A stretch of 64,000 bases of DNA from Candidatus Obscuribacterales bacterium. Lineage in GTDB: Bacteria > Cyanobacteriota > Vampirovibrionia > Obscuribacterales > Obscuribacteraceae. Both the position numbers and the translations under genes were made by a program. This document shows, in pieces, positions 14,784 through 23,221 of the stretch. The notes beneath the pieces were generated by a model. That model did no database searches and was not told the DNA's origin. It was given only the letters and a program-made list of their open reading frames with translations. Every line of letters begins with the position of its first letter. Within the stretch, counting starts at the first letter, position 1. The DNA lies in the NCBI GenBank assembly GCA_019750335.1, contig JAIEOQ010000005.1, positions 310,001-374,000 on the forward strand. Reading direction: 5' to 3'.

Positions 14784-16209
14784 AGATAATCCTGAGCTGC
14801 CGGATGAACTTGGCGAAACCGTTGAGATAATTTCCAACGATATCGAAGAAGGTTACAAATTTCTTGATGACGAAAAATATGAAGAAGCAAGCGAAGTATT
14901 TGCAAAAACACTTGCTCAGTGTGAAGGTTTGCCGGCAGAAAGTTTGTTGACTTTTGGCGCTTTGCGCGGACTTTCAATATCATATGCCGGCATGAATGAA
15001 ATAACTAAGTTGGCGCCGCTTGTGGATCGTTGGGTCGAAGTGGGCGAAACACAGCTTGGTAAATGGCATCCTGAAACAGCTTACGCTTACTCAATGCTTG
15101 GCTTAGTCAAAGAAGAGCAAGGCGATTTTGATGAAGCTATAAGTATGCACGAAAGAGCAATCAACATTCTTGAGAAGAGTGAGGCTGGTTACGAACAAGG
15201 CTTGGTTAATGCCATCGATGAACTGTCAGGCTTTTATTTGCGACGCAAGCGTCTTGATGAAGGACAAGCATTGCTGCAAAAAATAGTAAGCATGATCGAC
15301 AGGTTCGAAGAATTTGCCGAAGCCGACAAAATAGAATATTTGATCCGTCTTGTTGATGTTTCATTGTTGAGCGGCGACTTCCAAAATATGGAAGCCGTTT
15401 GCCGCCGCGTTCTAAGCTATGTACAAGACAACGATCAAACTTATGCTTGGTATCCGCTTGCTGCATTAGCCTGCTGTTTCTGCAGTCAAGGCAAATATGC
15501 CGAAGCTGAAGTAGCTTTTGAAAGAGTTTTAGAACTGATTGATCAAGCCGGACTGGAACACAACGAAGGCTTCCGTAGAATATTTGATGCGTACGGCGAA
15601 ACTTTGACCAAAGCCGGTCGTGACGAAGATGCTTTATTCTTAAAAGCAAAATCAAGACGTCTTGTTTATGAGCAGTTTGAAGTAGACGCTGAAAATGACG
15701 AAATCAAAGCTAATGGTGTTGGTTTTACTTTCTTAGCGGATGTTCTTTATCGTCTCGAGTCACCTGAATTGGTGCTCGATATAAATGAAGAAACCGAAGC
15801 TGCCTATCAGACAGATATTCGCAAACTATTAATTGCCGAGCTGCAAGACTTTTTTGCTGAGCAAGATTTTCTGGAAGTTTATCTCAATCTTGGTGATGTA
15901 GAAAAACAGATCAAAAATCGGCTTGAGCAAACTTTTGCCCGCAAAGGCTTCGGCATTGTTTTTCGTTTCCGCGAATTCAGTGATAGCGAAGGCTTCCTTG
16001 AAGTAATCGGTAAATTGCAAGCCGCTGCCGGAGAAGTTGAATCTGGTAACCTGTCTGTTGCTGAATCAATATATGAGCAAGCGATTGAAGAGGCAAAAGC
16101 GTTTCCGCGCTCCCGTCTTTTAGAATACGTCAAAGAAGAATACGCTGATTATTTGGAACGTATCGGCGAAAATGAAAAAGCTCAAGAAGTGCGCCGACGC
16201 GAAGATTAG
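14776..16209 (+). CDS. TPR-repeat protein
   Basis: 477 residues, acidic, cytoplasmic (no signal). TPR-like helix pairs run from about residue 25 to 290, clearest at WHPETAYAYSMLGLVKEEQGDFDEAISMHERAINI and YAEAEVAFERVLELIDQAG. The C-terminal 150 residues are less repetitive until a last pair near 420-460. It overlaps prmA by 8 bases, so the two are made together; whether it assists PrmA or only shares the message is not visible. Confidence 0.8.
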   Translation: MDKDNPELPDELGETVEIISNDIEEGYKFLDDEKYEEASEVFAKTLAQCEGLPAESLLTFGALRGLSISYAGMNEITKLAPLVDRWVEVGETQLGKWHPETAYAYSMLGLVKEEQGDFDEAISMHERAINILEKSEAGYEQGLVNAIDELSGFYLRRKRLDEGQALLQKIVSMIDRFEEFAEADKIEYLIRLVDVSLLSGDFQNMEAVCRRVLSYVQDNDQTYAWYPLAALACCFCSQGKYAEAEVAFERVLELIDQAGLEHNEGFRRIFDAYGETLTKAGRDEDALFLKAKSRRLVYEQFEVDAENDEIKANGVGFTFLADVLYRLESPELVLDINEETEAAYQTDIRKLLIAELQDFFAEQDFLEVYLNLGDVEKQIKNRLEQTFARKGFGIVFRFREFSDSEGFLEVIGKLQAAAGEVESGNLSVAESIYEQAIEEAKAFPRSRLLEYVKEEYADYLERIGENEKAQEVRRRED

Positions 16210-16325
16210 TCTTTCAGCGTTCAGATGAGTCGGGTTTAATTGCGGTTATCCCTAATCCGGTCATGACTAAATGACAATTTGGGCGGTACAGTGTCACAAG
16301 ACAGCCACATTTATAGGTGTCAATT

Positions 16326-17018
16326 ATGAGCGAAGGCAGTGCGTTAAGCGGTTTTTGTGACCATGGGCACCACAGCCATGGAGCGCATGGATCCGGATTT
16401 ATCCATCATCCGGACCAGTCGACCAGCTGGAGCATGGCTATGCAAACGGATAAGGACCCGAACAAAATGTTCTCGGGTAATCCGCTGTTTGTGATTATTC
16501 TGGCTTTGGTAGTATCGGGTTTGCTGATCTCCCTTCCTTATGTGCTTGATGCAATTCAGCTGCAGTCTTTGGTTGATAAAGGAAATATCGAGCGGCAAGC
16601 GGCCAAGAAAGCGGCTGAGGAGCAAGCAGCGCAAAAAGCTGCCGAGGCCGAACAGCAAGCGGCAATGCAAAAGGCTGCCGAACAACCTTTGCTGGCGCAA
16701 CCACAAGCGGCTCCGCAATCATTGTTGGAAGAGGCTCCATCTGCGCAAAATCAAGCTATGCAAAAACAAGAGCCGGGAGCTATTACTGAGCGTCAGTTGG
16801 GTAGTTATTATCAAGACTATTCGCAATCGGCTTCTCAAGCCTTTGCCGCAAGCGCTGCCAATCCTTTTGGTGTGGACAGCTCAGCAGCAACTGTTCAACC
16901 AAGAACCTCTGCGTTTCAGCGTCGTAGCCAGAATACTGATTCGTTTTATCTGCAAAGTACAACAACTTCGGCTGATGGCAGACCGCAAACCAAACAACGT
17001 TTGGTGGTTACGCGCTAA
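16326..17018 (+). CDS. Single-TM protein with Ala/Gln-rich coiled coil
   Basis: 230 residues from the ATG at 16326 (AGGTG upstream). It has a His/Gly-rich N-terminal part (HGHHSHGAHGSG), one membrane span (about 52-73, LFVIILALVVSGLLISLPYVL), then an Ala/Glu/Gln-rich coiled coil (residues 85-140) and a Ser/Gln-rich, low-complexity end. The His-rich segment could bind metal, but it may simply be low complexity. Likely anchored in the inner membrane with the C-terminal part outside. No family recognised. Confidence 0.65.
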   Translation: MSEGSALSGFCDHGHHSHGAHGSGFIHHPDQSTSWSMAMQTDKDPNKMFSGNPLFVIILALVVSGLLISLPYVLDAIQLQSLVDKGNIERQAAKKAAEEQAAQKAAEAEQQAAMQKAAEQPLLAQPQAAPQSLLEEAPSAQNQAMQKQEPGAITERQLGSYYQDYSQSASQAFAASAANPFGVDSSAATVQPRTSAFQRRSQNTDSFYLQSTTTSADGRPQTKQRLVVTR

Positions 17019-17027
17019 GTCCGCGAG

Positions 17028-17055
17028 GGAACCTTAAGTGGCTCACATCGTCAAT
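17028..17055 (+). promoter_or_regulatory. ECF-type promoter upstream of tmRNA, GGAACC-N16-GTCAAT
   Basis: GGAACC at 17028-17033 and GTCAAT at 17050-17055 with the cluster's 16-base spacer. The next gene is ssrA, 158 bases further on. A TATAAT at 17101-17106 could belong to a second, housekeeping-type promoter but has no convincing -35. Confidence 0.5.
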
Positions 17056-17213
17056 CTCTTAAGTTGGAAGCCTCACCCAGCTAGGCTTTCGCAAATTTGC
17101 TATAATTAAGGACCCGGAGTCGCCCCAGGCAGGTTTGCTAAGCGATTCCATATTTGAACCCTGACAAACAGCCGCTTATTTTGTGACACAAGTCTGTCAT
17201 TGCCTTTTAACAT

Positions 17214-17597
17214 GGGGGCGTTTAGATTCGACAGGGTCGTGGGGTCATGAATTGCAAGTCGAGGTCGTTCAGTTTCTCGTAAAACACTGGGCAAAACACA
17301 GATGCAAATAATAATGTCATCGCTGGAAACTTCGGCGCTCCTCGCGCTGTTGCTGCCTAACTAAAAACTTAGGCTTTCCGCCGGTTGGAGTCTTGGTTAC
17401 CCGATTCTAACTGGCTAAAAACGGTAACTGCCCTTGAGTGAAGTTAGCGATTGCTAGCTCGAGTTAAGACATAATCGCGAACCTGGGTGGCCGTTCTGGC
17501 CTCATTCAGCAGTACTGGAAGAATTCAGAACTAAGCTTGTAGTACATTTGTCTCTCTGCTTCTTTGGACGCGAGTGCGATTCTCGCCGCCTCCACCA
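17214..17597 (+). ncRNA. ssrA: tmRNA (transfer-messenger RNA)
   Basis: 384 nt, one-piece. The 5' end GGGGGCG pairs fully with CGCCTCC before the 3' CCA, giving the acceptor stem of the tRNA-like domain. GATTCGACAGGG near the 5' end and a T-arm (GCGAG-TGCGATT-CTCGC) at the 3' end are characteristic. The tag frame runs 17304-17357, starting at the resume codon GCA and encoding ANNNVIAGNFGAPRAVAA before TAA at 17358-17360. It rescues stalled ribosomes with SmpB and tags products for proteolysis. The 3' end serves as integration site for the adjoining 22 kb element, which restores the RNA's 3' sequence. Confidence 0.95.
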
Positions 17598-17620
17598 TTT
17601 TTATTTTGGAGACTTGAAAG
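17581..17620 (+). repeat. attL: direct repeat at the tmRNA 3' end
   Basis: Begins TCTCGCCGCCTCCACCA (the tmRNA 3' end) and continues through TTTTTATTTTGGAGACTTG to AAAG. The same 40 bases recur at 39708-39747 with one G/T difference. Confidence 0.9.
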
Positions 17621-17624
17621 CCGC

Positions 17625-17690
17625 CACTGGCTTGGTTCGGTGAGTGCGTCAATATCACCGTGATGTGCCCTGTGCACAAAACTGTGCACA
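17625..17690 (+). repeat. Island left-end sequence with TGTGCAC palindrome
   Basis: Just inside attL lie CACTGGCTTGGTTCGGTGAG (17625-17644) and, at 17671-17690, the near-palindrome TGTGCACAAAACTGTGCACA. The 20-mer recurs exactly at 39568-39587, and the whole block recurs in degenerate form at 47100-47165. Possible arm-type integrase sites or recombination sites. Confidence 0.65.
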
Positions 17691-17874
17691 CTTGAGTGCG
17701 AATAGAGCTCTTGCATCCATGCATTACTTCGAATGTCCCCGTGATGTCATTACTGGAAGGTGCATGCCCTTCGCAAATGCACATGATGTGTTGGGGTTGA
17801 AATCGTTACTGACAGTCCAGGACAAAGAGTGTGCTATTGACGTGTTACTGCTGGATTAATTGGAGAGCCATTAT

Positions 17875-19056
17875 TTGACCAAGAACACAAAAGGATCAAA
17901 ATCGTCGAGTTCGCAGCCCGGCGCGAATCAGGGAAATCTTGGTTTTATGCACAAGCTTTATGATTGGGCTGGGTTCGAAAAATTTGTTTCTACACTGTAC
18001 GAGGATGGCGGTGAAGTTGTTGTTGAACGCAATAAAATTGAAACTGATAAGTATGGAGCTCGTCGGGAAACAGACATAAAAATTACAGAGCGGAAGAAGC
18101 TGCATACCTATGTAACGCTGGTTGAATGCAAGCGCTGGAAAGATCCTGTGTCCAGAGATCGGGTGGATGTGCTAGCTGCAAGTTTAGATGGACTGAACGC
18201 TCAGAAAGGTGTGATCTTCACTACTAAAGGTTATGAAGCCGGTGCGGAAAGTTATGCCAAAGGCAAGGGAATAGATCTGTTCATCGTGCGCGAGCTGACT
18301 GATGAGGAGTGGGGCTTTCCTGGTCGCCACATTCAATTTTATAAACACCTTTGGACAGGACAATTCAGCGCGATAAATATACCAAATGCTGCATTGACTC
18401 TGTTGATTGAGGACTTCTCTGGGGCACTCGATTTAGATGTAGAATTATCGTCGGAAAAAGTGCTGGACCCGACATATGATTTATACTCGGTGAAAGATGG
18501 TAGAAGAGGACAGAACCTGATTTCGCTCTTGGTCAATGGTCATGCCTTGATTTTGAAGCACCTCTCTAGCTCCGTAGGAATACAACAAAATAACGGCAAG
18601 GATATTGCGCTACTGTTTGCTGTGTCTGGGAGATTCGATTTCGAAGGCACGGAATTTCGTCAGTTACGAATTCGCGAAGGTGCTATTAATTTGAAAGACA
18701 TCTTCTTTACGTTCGTAGCTCGCGTCGATCAGGGCGAGTTCCGCTTCGACCGAGGACAGAATGTAGAGCTGGCGGTTGCTGTAGAGGATTTCTTGAACGA
18801 AAAAAGATATCTCGCTGTTCAAAATCAAGGTGAGGAGCCGACGAGTATTCAGCTTCTCGCCAAATCGGTTTTGCCGACCCCAGGCGAGCTTCCAATGGAA
18901 AACGGAACAGTGTTGCGAATGTTCACCGCTCCAGGGGGTGCAGTTAATACTGAAGGCTGTAGAGGCGGAGGAACGATTCGCGGAAGAATGCGGCTCATGG
19001 TTACGACAGTCACTGAAAACCTAGCTCTCCACTTGGAATTCGAAGCCAAGGAATGA
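17875..19056 (+). CDS. Mrr-like restriction endonuclease-family protein
   Basis: 393 residues from TTG 17875, 7 bases after GGAGAG (a TTG at 17860 lies upstream of that box). Residues 35-150 are an Mrr_cat-type PD-(D/E)XK domain: DWAGFEKFVSTLYEDGG, then RRETDIKI, VECKRW and GVIFTTKGYEAGAESYAKGKGI. The Asp of ETDI and Glu/Lys of VECK are the expected catalytic residues. The C-terminal 240 residues form an unrecognised beta-rich part. In the family, such enzymes cut DNA, often modified DNA. No methylase is adjacent. It is the first gene of the island. Confidence 0.78.
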   Translation: MTKNTKGSKSSSSQPGANQGNLGFMHKLYDWAGFEKFVSTLYEDGGEVVVERNKIETDKYGARRETDIKITERKKLHTYVTLVECKRWKDPVSRDRVDVLAASLDGLNAQKGVIFTTKGYEAGAESYAKGKGIDLFIVRELTDEEWGFPGRHIQFYKHLWTGQFSAINIPNAALTLLIEDFSGALDLDVELSSEKVLDPTYDLYSVKDGRRGQNLISLLVNGHALILKHLSSSVGIQQNNGKDIALLFAVSGRFDFEGTEFRQLRIREGAINLKDIFFTFVARVDQGEFRFDRGQNVELAVAVEDFLNEKRYLAVQNQGEEPTSIQLLAKSVLPTPGELPMENGTVLRMFTAPGGAVNTEGCRGGGTIRGRMRLMVTTVTENLALHLEFEAKE

Positions 19057-19089
19057 CTATGTCGGTATTTAGGCAAAACAATACTAAAC

Positions 19090-19971
19090 TCATAGCTTGC
19101 TGGCGGAAAGGCGCGGACGTGCGTCGATGAAAAATACGTTAGAACCAGTTTCCTTGTCGGTAGCAAGTGCTGCTAATTCTTGCTTAGTTTGTTTCATGTC
19201 GTGAACTTCTACAACTACATAGGAAGCACATTTGGTTCGCTCGGCACGTTTGTAAGCCTCAAGTTGTTTGGAATATCCTGATAAAACCTTGGGGTTATCC
19301 GACATTTTGAATTCCACAAGGTGCTTAGCCGCAGCCGTACTAGAAAATTTGAAGTCTACTTCACCGGTGCCCTTGTTAGTTTCAGGCGAAACATCGATAT
19401 TATTCATTTGGCAAATGCTAGAGGCTGTCATAAAAAACAACCGCTGAACTGTGTCTTCCCAAACATGTTTATCCTCGTTACGATTCCAGAGTAACTTCCA
19501 GCAACCCTGATCTTCAATCATTGTTTGAAACTCCGTGAGGATTGTTTTGACAATTATATTCAGTTCATCCGAACTATGCTGTTTTGGTTGTTGGAGCTCT
19601 ACCTGACGCTTATCTATAATTTCTTGGATTTCTTTTTCTCTTTCCGTATTAATAGCGCCTAGAATAAGTGTGAGGCATGTCCTTGTATATGTTACGAGTA
19701 TGCCCAAGTGTCGGCGTGTGATCATGTCATACTGAAATTCAGCGGATTCCTCGATAGTTTCAATAAGTTTTGGGACTAAGCCGAATTTGCCATTCTGTTC
19801 TCTAAGTTGATTAAGCATAATTTCGTATTGCTGAAAGCAATGCCAAATTGGTTGGAAATAGAACTCCTTTGTGTCTGGCTCATCATCGAGGAGTGTTTGA
19901 ATCTCGAAGATGATGCCTTCAAGAATTGCCTGGGACTCGAGATAGCTAAAAAAATGAGATTCCTTTGGCAT
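19090..19971 (-). CDS. PD-(D/E)XK nuclease-like protein
   Basis: 293 residues. The N-terminal 180 are helical and unrecognised. The C-terminal 110 have the restriction-like fold pattern: GTGEVDFKFSS with the Asp, LVEFKMSDNPKV with Glu-x-Lys, and SKQLEAYKRAERTKCASYVVVEV. This resembles the C-terminal nuclease effector of several phage-defence proteins. It ends convergently with the Mrr-like gene, 33 bases apart, and its 5' side faces away from the integrase. A defence function is inferred. Confidence 0.65.
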   Translation of the reverse strand: MPKESHFFSYLESQAILEGIIFEIQTLLDDEPDTKEFYFQPIWHCFQQYEIMLNQLREQNGKFGLVPKLIETIEESAEFQYDMITRRHLGILVTYTRTCLTLILGAINTEREKEIQEIIDKRQVELQQPKQHSSDELNIIVKTILTEFQTMIEDQGCWKLLWNRNEDKHVWEDTVQRLFFMTASSICQMNNIDVSPETNKGTGEVDFKFSSTAAAKHLVEFKMSDNPKVLSGYSKQLEAYKRAERTKCASYVVVEVHDMKQTKQELAALATDKETGSNVFFIDARPRLSASKL

Positions 19972-20216
19972 AGCTTGCTCCTTAGAGAACGCGATTATTG
20001 TGAATTCTGATCCTCAAGTGGAACAACCGAGAAAGATAGGTTGTAATCTATATTTTCGCAGACGTATTGAACGAATCCTATGTCATCACTTCGTCAGAAC
20101 ATTTTTTTGTTTGCATAATGTCCATAGCTAATCAGATTATATCAAGTACTCTTAGTGGTATATTTCAGAGTGTTTTCTCGTTGGCTAATAAGATAGCAAC
20201 ACCGTAAGGGGAAAAC

Positions 20217-21374
20217 TTAGTTCTTGCCACCAAAAGAATCTTTGGAAGGCTCCTGACTTCGAGATAGGAACTCCTCAAGCCGCTTTTCATTGATATTTGA
20301 GGAATCGTCTATAAATCTTGTGTAGTGCTTGAAGGTTATTTGCGGCGGGGAGTGTCCGAGCATTTTTGCTACCCACGTTGGCTGTAAACCCTGTTGTAAG
20401 CACAGGGATGCAAAAGTATGCCTGAGTTGATATGAAGGGCGATGCCTAATTTCAGCCTTCTTAAGCGCTGTTCGCCACTCGCGGTCGGCATGTTTGTCGA
20501 AAGGCTGTCCGTGCTTATTTAAGAACACGTATCCTTCAACATGCTGGGTTCTGTTATTTTTCAGTTCCAAAAGGACTTCTTTCACGATTGAGAACATGTG
20601 AATAACTCTTTTACCGGCTTTTGTTTTGGGGGTTCCTTCTTTTCCGCGCACCCTGCCTTTATTGATGTGTATTTCATTGCGCTGAAAATTTATATCTGAC
20701 CAGCGCAATGCGAATAGTTCATCTGGGCGTGCACCGGTCCATGCCAAAGTCAAAAATAAAGGTCTTTGGTGGGGTTTTAGCGCTGTTATAACCTTGTTTA
20801 GTTCTTCTCCCGACAAGGGATCAATATTGGGCTCTTCCTCACGTAGTGGGGGTACGTTAATGGCAGGATTATCGGGAATGTATTTACGGCGCAAACACAT
20901 CTTCAAAATGTAGCGGAGTGGCCCCATAATGTTGTTTGTTCGAGTAGCGCTAACCGTTGCTGATACTTCGGCTTGAAATTTAGCAATGTGTTCTTCGGTA
21001 ATTTGATCGACAGAAAGATGACCAAATGCGGGAATGAGGTAATTTTTGAGAATTTCTTCGTATCCGCGTTTTGTGCTGTCTTTTAGATGAGGACGTTCTG
21101 CAAGGTAAGTATCAGCAACTTCCTCAAATTTCTTGCGTTCTTTCTTTTTGAATAAAGTCTCTAAACCAGACATTTCGCCGGTAGCTCTATGTAAGGCGCG
21201 CTGGCTTTTGATTTCTGCTAAAACAGTCTGTGCTTTCGTTTTTTCAGGACCAATTGATTTTCGATAAAGTATGCCATCAACCATGCAGCGTATGTACCAA
21301 CTGCTTCCGCGCTTAAAGAGTCCGTCTTTAACGCTTTTCTGGCTGCTTTTTCTTGGTGGATTTTTCTGCGGCAT
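20217..21374 (-). CDS. int: Tyrosine recombinase (site-specific integrase)
   Basis: 385 residues. An N-terminal arm-binding domain (about 15-60, WYIRCMVDGILYRKSIG) is followed by a SAM-like core-binding domain (75-165, FEEVADTYLAERPHLKDSTKRGY) and the catalytic domain (185-360). The catalytic residues are visible: Arg in TGARPDEL, Lys in TPKTKAGKR, Arg in YQLRHTFAS, His in MLGHSPP and the Tyr in FKHYTRF. The first His of the HxxR box is Tyr, as in some related integrases. The start is ATG 21374. It overlaps the upstream CGNR-like gene by 47 bases. It presumably mediates integration into ssrA. Confidence 0.93.
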   Translation of the reverse strand: MPQKNPPRKSSQKSVKDGLFKRGSSWYIRCMVDGILYRKSIGPEKTKAQTVLAEIKSQRALHRATGEMSGLETLFKKKERKKFEEVADTYLAERPHLKDSTKRGYEEILKNYLIPAFGHLSVDQITEEHIAKFQAEVSATVSATRTNNIMGPLRYILKMCLRRKYIPDNPAINVPPLREEEPNIDPLSGEELNKVITALKPHQRPLFLTLAWTGARPDELFALRWSDINFQRNEIHINKGRVRGKEGTPKTKAGKRVIHMFSIVKEVLLELKNNRTQHVEGYVFLNKHGQPFDKHADREWRTALKKAEIRHRPSYQLRHTFASLCLQQGLQPTWVAKMLGHSPPQITFKHYTRFIDDSSNINEKRLEEFLSRSQEPSKDSFGGKN

Positions 21375-22332
21375 CACTTTGTTCTTTGCTACTTCGAACT
21401 GGTCCTAAATTTTCGCGTCCCCATTTTTGGCATTTGGCACGTGAGCAATAATATCTATCGCTACGATGTTTTCGCCTTTTAATTGTTTTCTTCGTTCCTT
21501 CCTTTTCTTTGTCCGCTTCTCTTTTTTTATTTTGGACTTTTTTTAGTCGCGAATAAAACTTGGTAGGGCAATGTGGATTTCTACATATGCCGATAAGAGA
21601 GGCCGCCGTTACTTCATCGAATAATGCCAGAGAAACAGCCGCTAAATGGTCGTCAATTATATAAGAAGGCTGCCACTTTTTATCAATATTAAGTCTTATA
21701 TCTTTCATCAACCAAGTAAGATGGTGTGCAAGGTAGGCTTTTGCAAAATCAAGCCGATATTTTTTTCTTAGCGCTTCTGATTCCCATTTCGAGATAGAAA
21801 TAGAAATATTGAATTCACTTTCAGGGAGCATTTTGCTTGCGGACATGCGTTTGAGCAATAGCGGCAATTTAACTCCTAATAAAACTTCCTCTACTACAGA
21901 AACTTCTACTTCTAGTGATTGCAAATCAAGTTTATGTACTAGATGTCTTTTATCCGGAAACCATAATTTTAGTTTTTCGTGATCTTGATCCGAAATGACT
22001 TGATGTAGCTCTTTCAACCAACGAATGAGATTTGCAAAATCCAAAGTGGGATCTGTATACCATCCTAAGACATTGAGCTTTTGCTCTTGAATCTCTTTAG
22101 GAAGAGCGTTTATCTGTAAAAGGTATTGATGTTTAGATCTGTGGGGAACGCCATATTTTTTGCAGTATTTCAACAAATCTTTTGAAGTTCTGATTTGCAA
22201 AAAGCGTTCTAACAATTCAACTCGTACAAAACTATTTTGAAATTTGAGCAGAGGAAACTTTGTTACCTCTGAAGATCCCTCTTTAATAATGGCTCCATTG
22301 TTCTCTAGCCAATAGACTGCTTTTTCTGACAT
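21328..22332 (-). CDS. CGNR-type zinc-finger protein, integrase partner
   Basis: 334 residues. The first 230 are helical and unrecognised. Near residue 245 begins a split zinc-finger pattern: CRNPHC with FYSR after it, a Lys/Arg-rich insert of about 35 residues, then YYCSRAKCQKW. The C-x4-C / C-x4-C arrangement and surroundings match the CGNR zinc finger with an enlarged loop. Its 3' end overlaps the integrase gene by 47 bases, so both are expressed as one unit. It faces the excisionase-like gene. Perhaps a regulator or recombination accessory factor. Confidence 0.6.
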   Translation of the reverse strand: MSEKAVYWLENNGAIIKEGSSEVTKFPLLKFQNSFVRVELLERFLQIRTSKDLLKYCKKYGVPHRSKHQYLLQINALPKEIQEQKLNVLGWYTDPTLDFANLIRWLKELHQVISDQDHEKLKLWFPDKRHLVHKLDLQSLEVEVSVVEEVLLGVKLPLLLKRMSASKMLPESEFNISISISKWESEALRKKYRLDFAKAYLAHHLTWLMKDIRLNIDKKWQPSYIIDDHLAAVSLALFDEVTAASLIGICRNPHCPTKFYSRLKKVQNKKREADKEKEGTKKTIKRRKHRSDRYYCSRAKCQKWGRENLGPVRSSKEQSDAAEKSTKKKQPEKR

Positions 22333-22441
22333 CAGGTTGAATTAACTCCGAACTAATAGCACATTTGTTTTGCCAAAATGGTAACACAAGCTGGTTTCGT
22401 AAGATACGCCGACTAAACTTTGATGAAAGGAGGTGATTCAA

Positions 22442-22705
22442 ATGGACGAAGAGCGAATAAAAAAGCACGGAGTGTCCCCAGGTTTCAGCCTAAAAGAGTT
22501 AGCTGAATGTTGGGGTGTAAGTGAACGGATGCTATGGAAAGAGCTGCATTGCGGAAAACTAGAAAGCATTCGCATAGGACGCCGTGTGATTGTGACTAAA
22601 GAGCAGGCAGATCGCTATCTGCTTCGTTGTAGTACAAAAGTTTTTAATGCAAAACAAATTGCATCAAAAACACTTATCGACATCAAAACTAAAAGGATAA
22701 ACTGA
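22442..22705 (+). CDS. Excisionase-like helix-turn-helix protein
   Basis: 87 residues from the ATG at 22442, 6 bases after a near-perfect AAAGGAGGTGA ribosome site (22425-22435). The pattern SLKELAECWGVSERMLWKEL, then GKLESIRIGRRVIVTKEQADRYL, is the MerR-like winged helix of excisionase/AlpA-type proteins. These bind attachment sites to direct excision or act as small regulators. Divergent from the CGNR gene and integrase, 109 bases away. Confidence 0.78.
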   Translation: MDEERIKKHGVSPGFSLKELAECWGVSERMLWKELHCGKLESIRIGRRVIVTKEQADRYLLRCSTKVFNAKQIASKTLIDIKTKRIN

Positions 22706-22706
22706 A

Positions 22707-23003
22707 ATGAGCGAAGAAGAAAAAAGCATAAATAATACGGTTCATACCCTTGTTAGCGAAAACGATCCTAAAGCTTTTTGTGATTCCATTGTAAATCTTA
22801 CAAAAAGCTGCAGCTGGTTATATCGTCAATTGAAGGAAGTGACCGCAGAATGTTGGACTAAGTATTACTTGGATGGGACAGAAGCATTGGATGACATGTC
22901 CATGGAAAGTTATGGAGATTACTTTCTTAGTAAGTTCTATTCATGGGTGGAACATATTGAAAATGCAGACTTCTCATTCTTAAAAGAGGATTCTTCAACT
23001 TAA
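22707..23003 (+). CDS. Small hypothetical island protein
   Basis: 98 residues, acidic and helical, with no recognised domain or signal. The ATG lies 1 base after the stop of the excisionase-like gene, so it is co-translated with it. Trp and Tyr residues are frequent (SCSWLYRQL, ECWTKYYLDG). A hairpin (23015-23050) follows. Function unknown. Confidence 0.6.
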   Translation: MSEEEKSINNTVHTLVSENDPKAFCDSIVNLTKSCSWLYRQLKEVTAECWTKYYLDGTEALDDMSMESYGDYFLSKFYSWVEHIENADFSFLKEDSST

Positions 23004-23014
23004 AAGTATGCGGA

Positions 23015-23050
23015 CTGTTACCGGTGAAAAACATTTTTTGCCGGTAACAG
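23015..23050 (+). terminator. Hairpin after the xis operon
   Basis: CTGTTACCGG (23015-23024) and CCGGTAACAG (23041-23050), 10 perfect pairs. The loop contains a T6 run, and no T run follows the stem. Terminator or binding site. Confidence 0.45.
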
Positions 23051-23132
23051 AGCTGCTTATGGATCGCTATTAAAAAGAATCATGAGTTGATTTCGTAATC
23101 ATGATTTTAGCACTTTGTTGGCGGAAGTCACT

Positions 23133-23148
23133 TGTCTATATATAGACA
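23133..23148. repeat. Perfect 16-bp palindrome upstream of rep
   Basis: TGTCTATATATAGACA, perfectly self-complementary, 74 bases before the replication initiator. Its position fits an operator or part of an origin. Confidence 0.5.
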
Positions 23149-23221
23149 CTAAAGTCAACGCTCAATATTTTTACGTCCGTATTGCTCTCCCTGTCTTCAA
23201 GATCGGGAGTTGGGGTTTGCT

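Noticed and set aside
17101..17106. TATAAT as ssrA promoter
   Set aside because: No -35-like sequence at 16-18 bases upstream; noted only as a possibility.
17644..17859. Small open frame just inside the island
   Set aside because: Starts within the end sequence and contains the TGTGCAC palindrome; no ribosome site.
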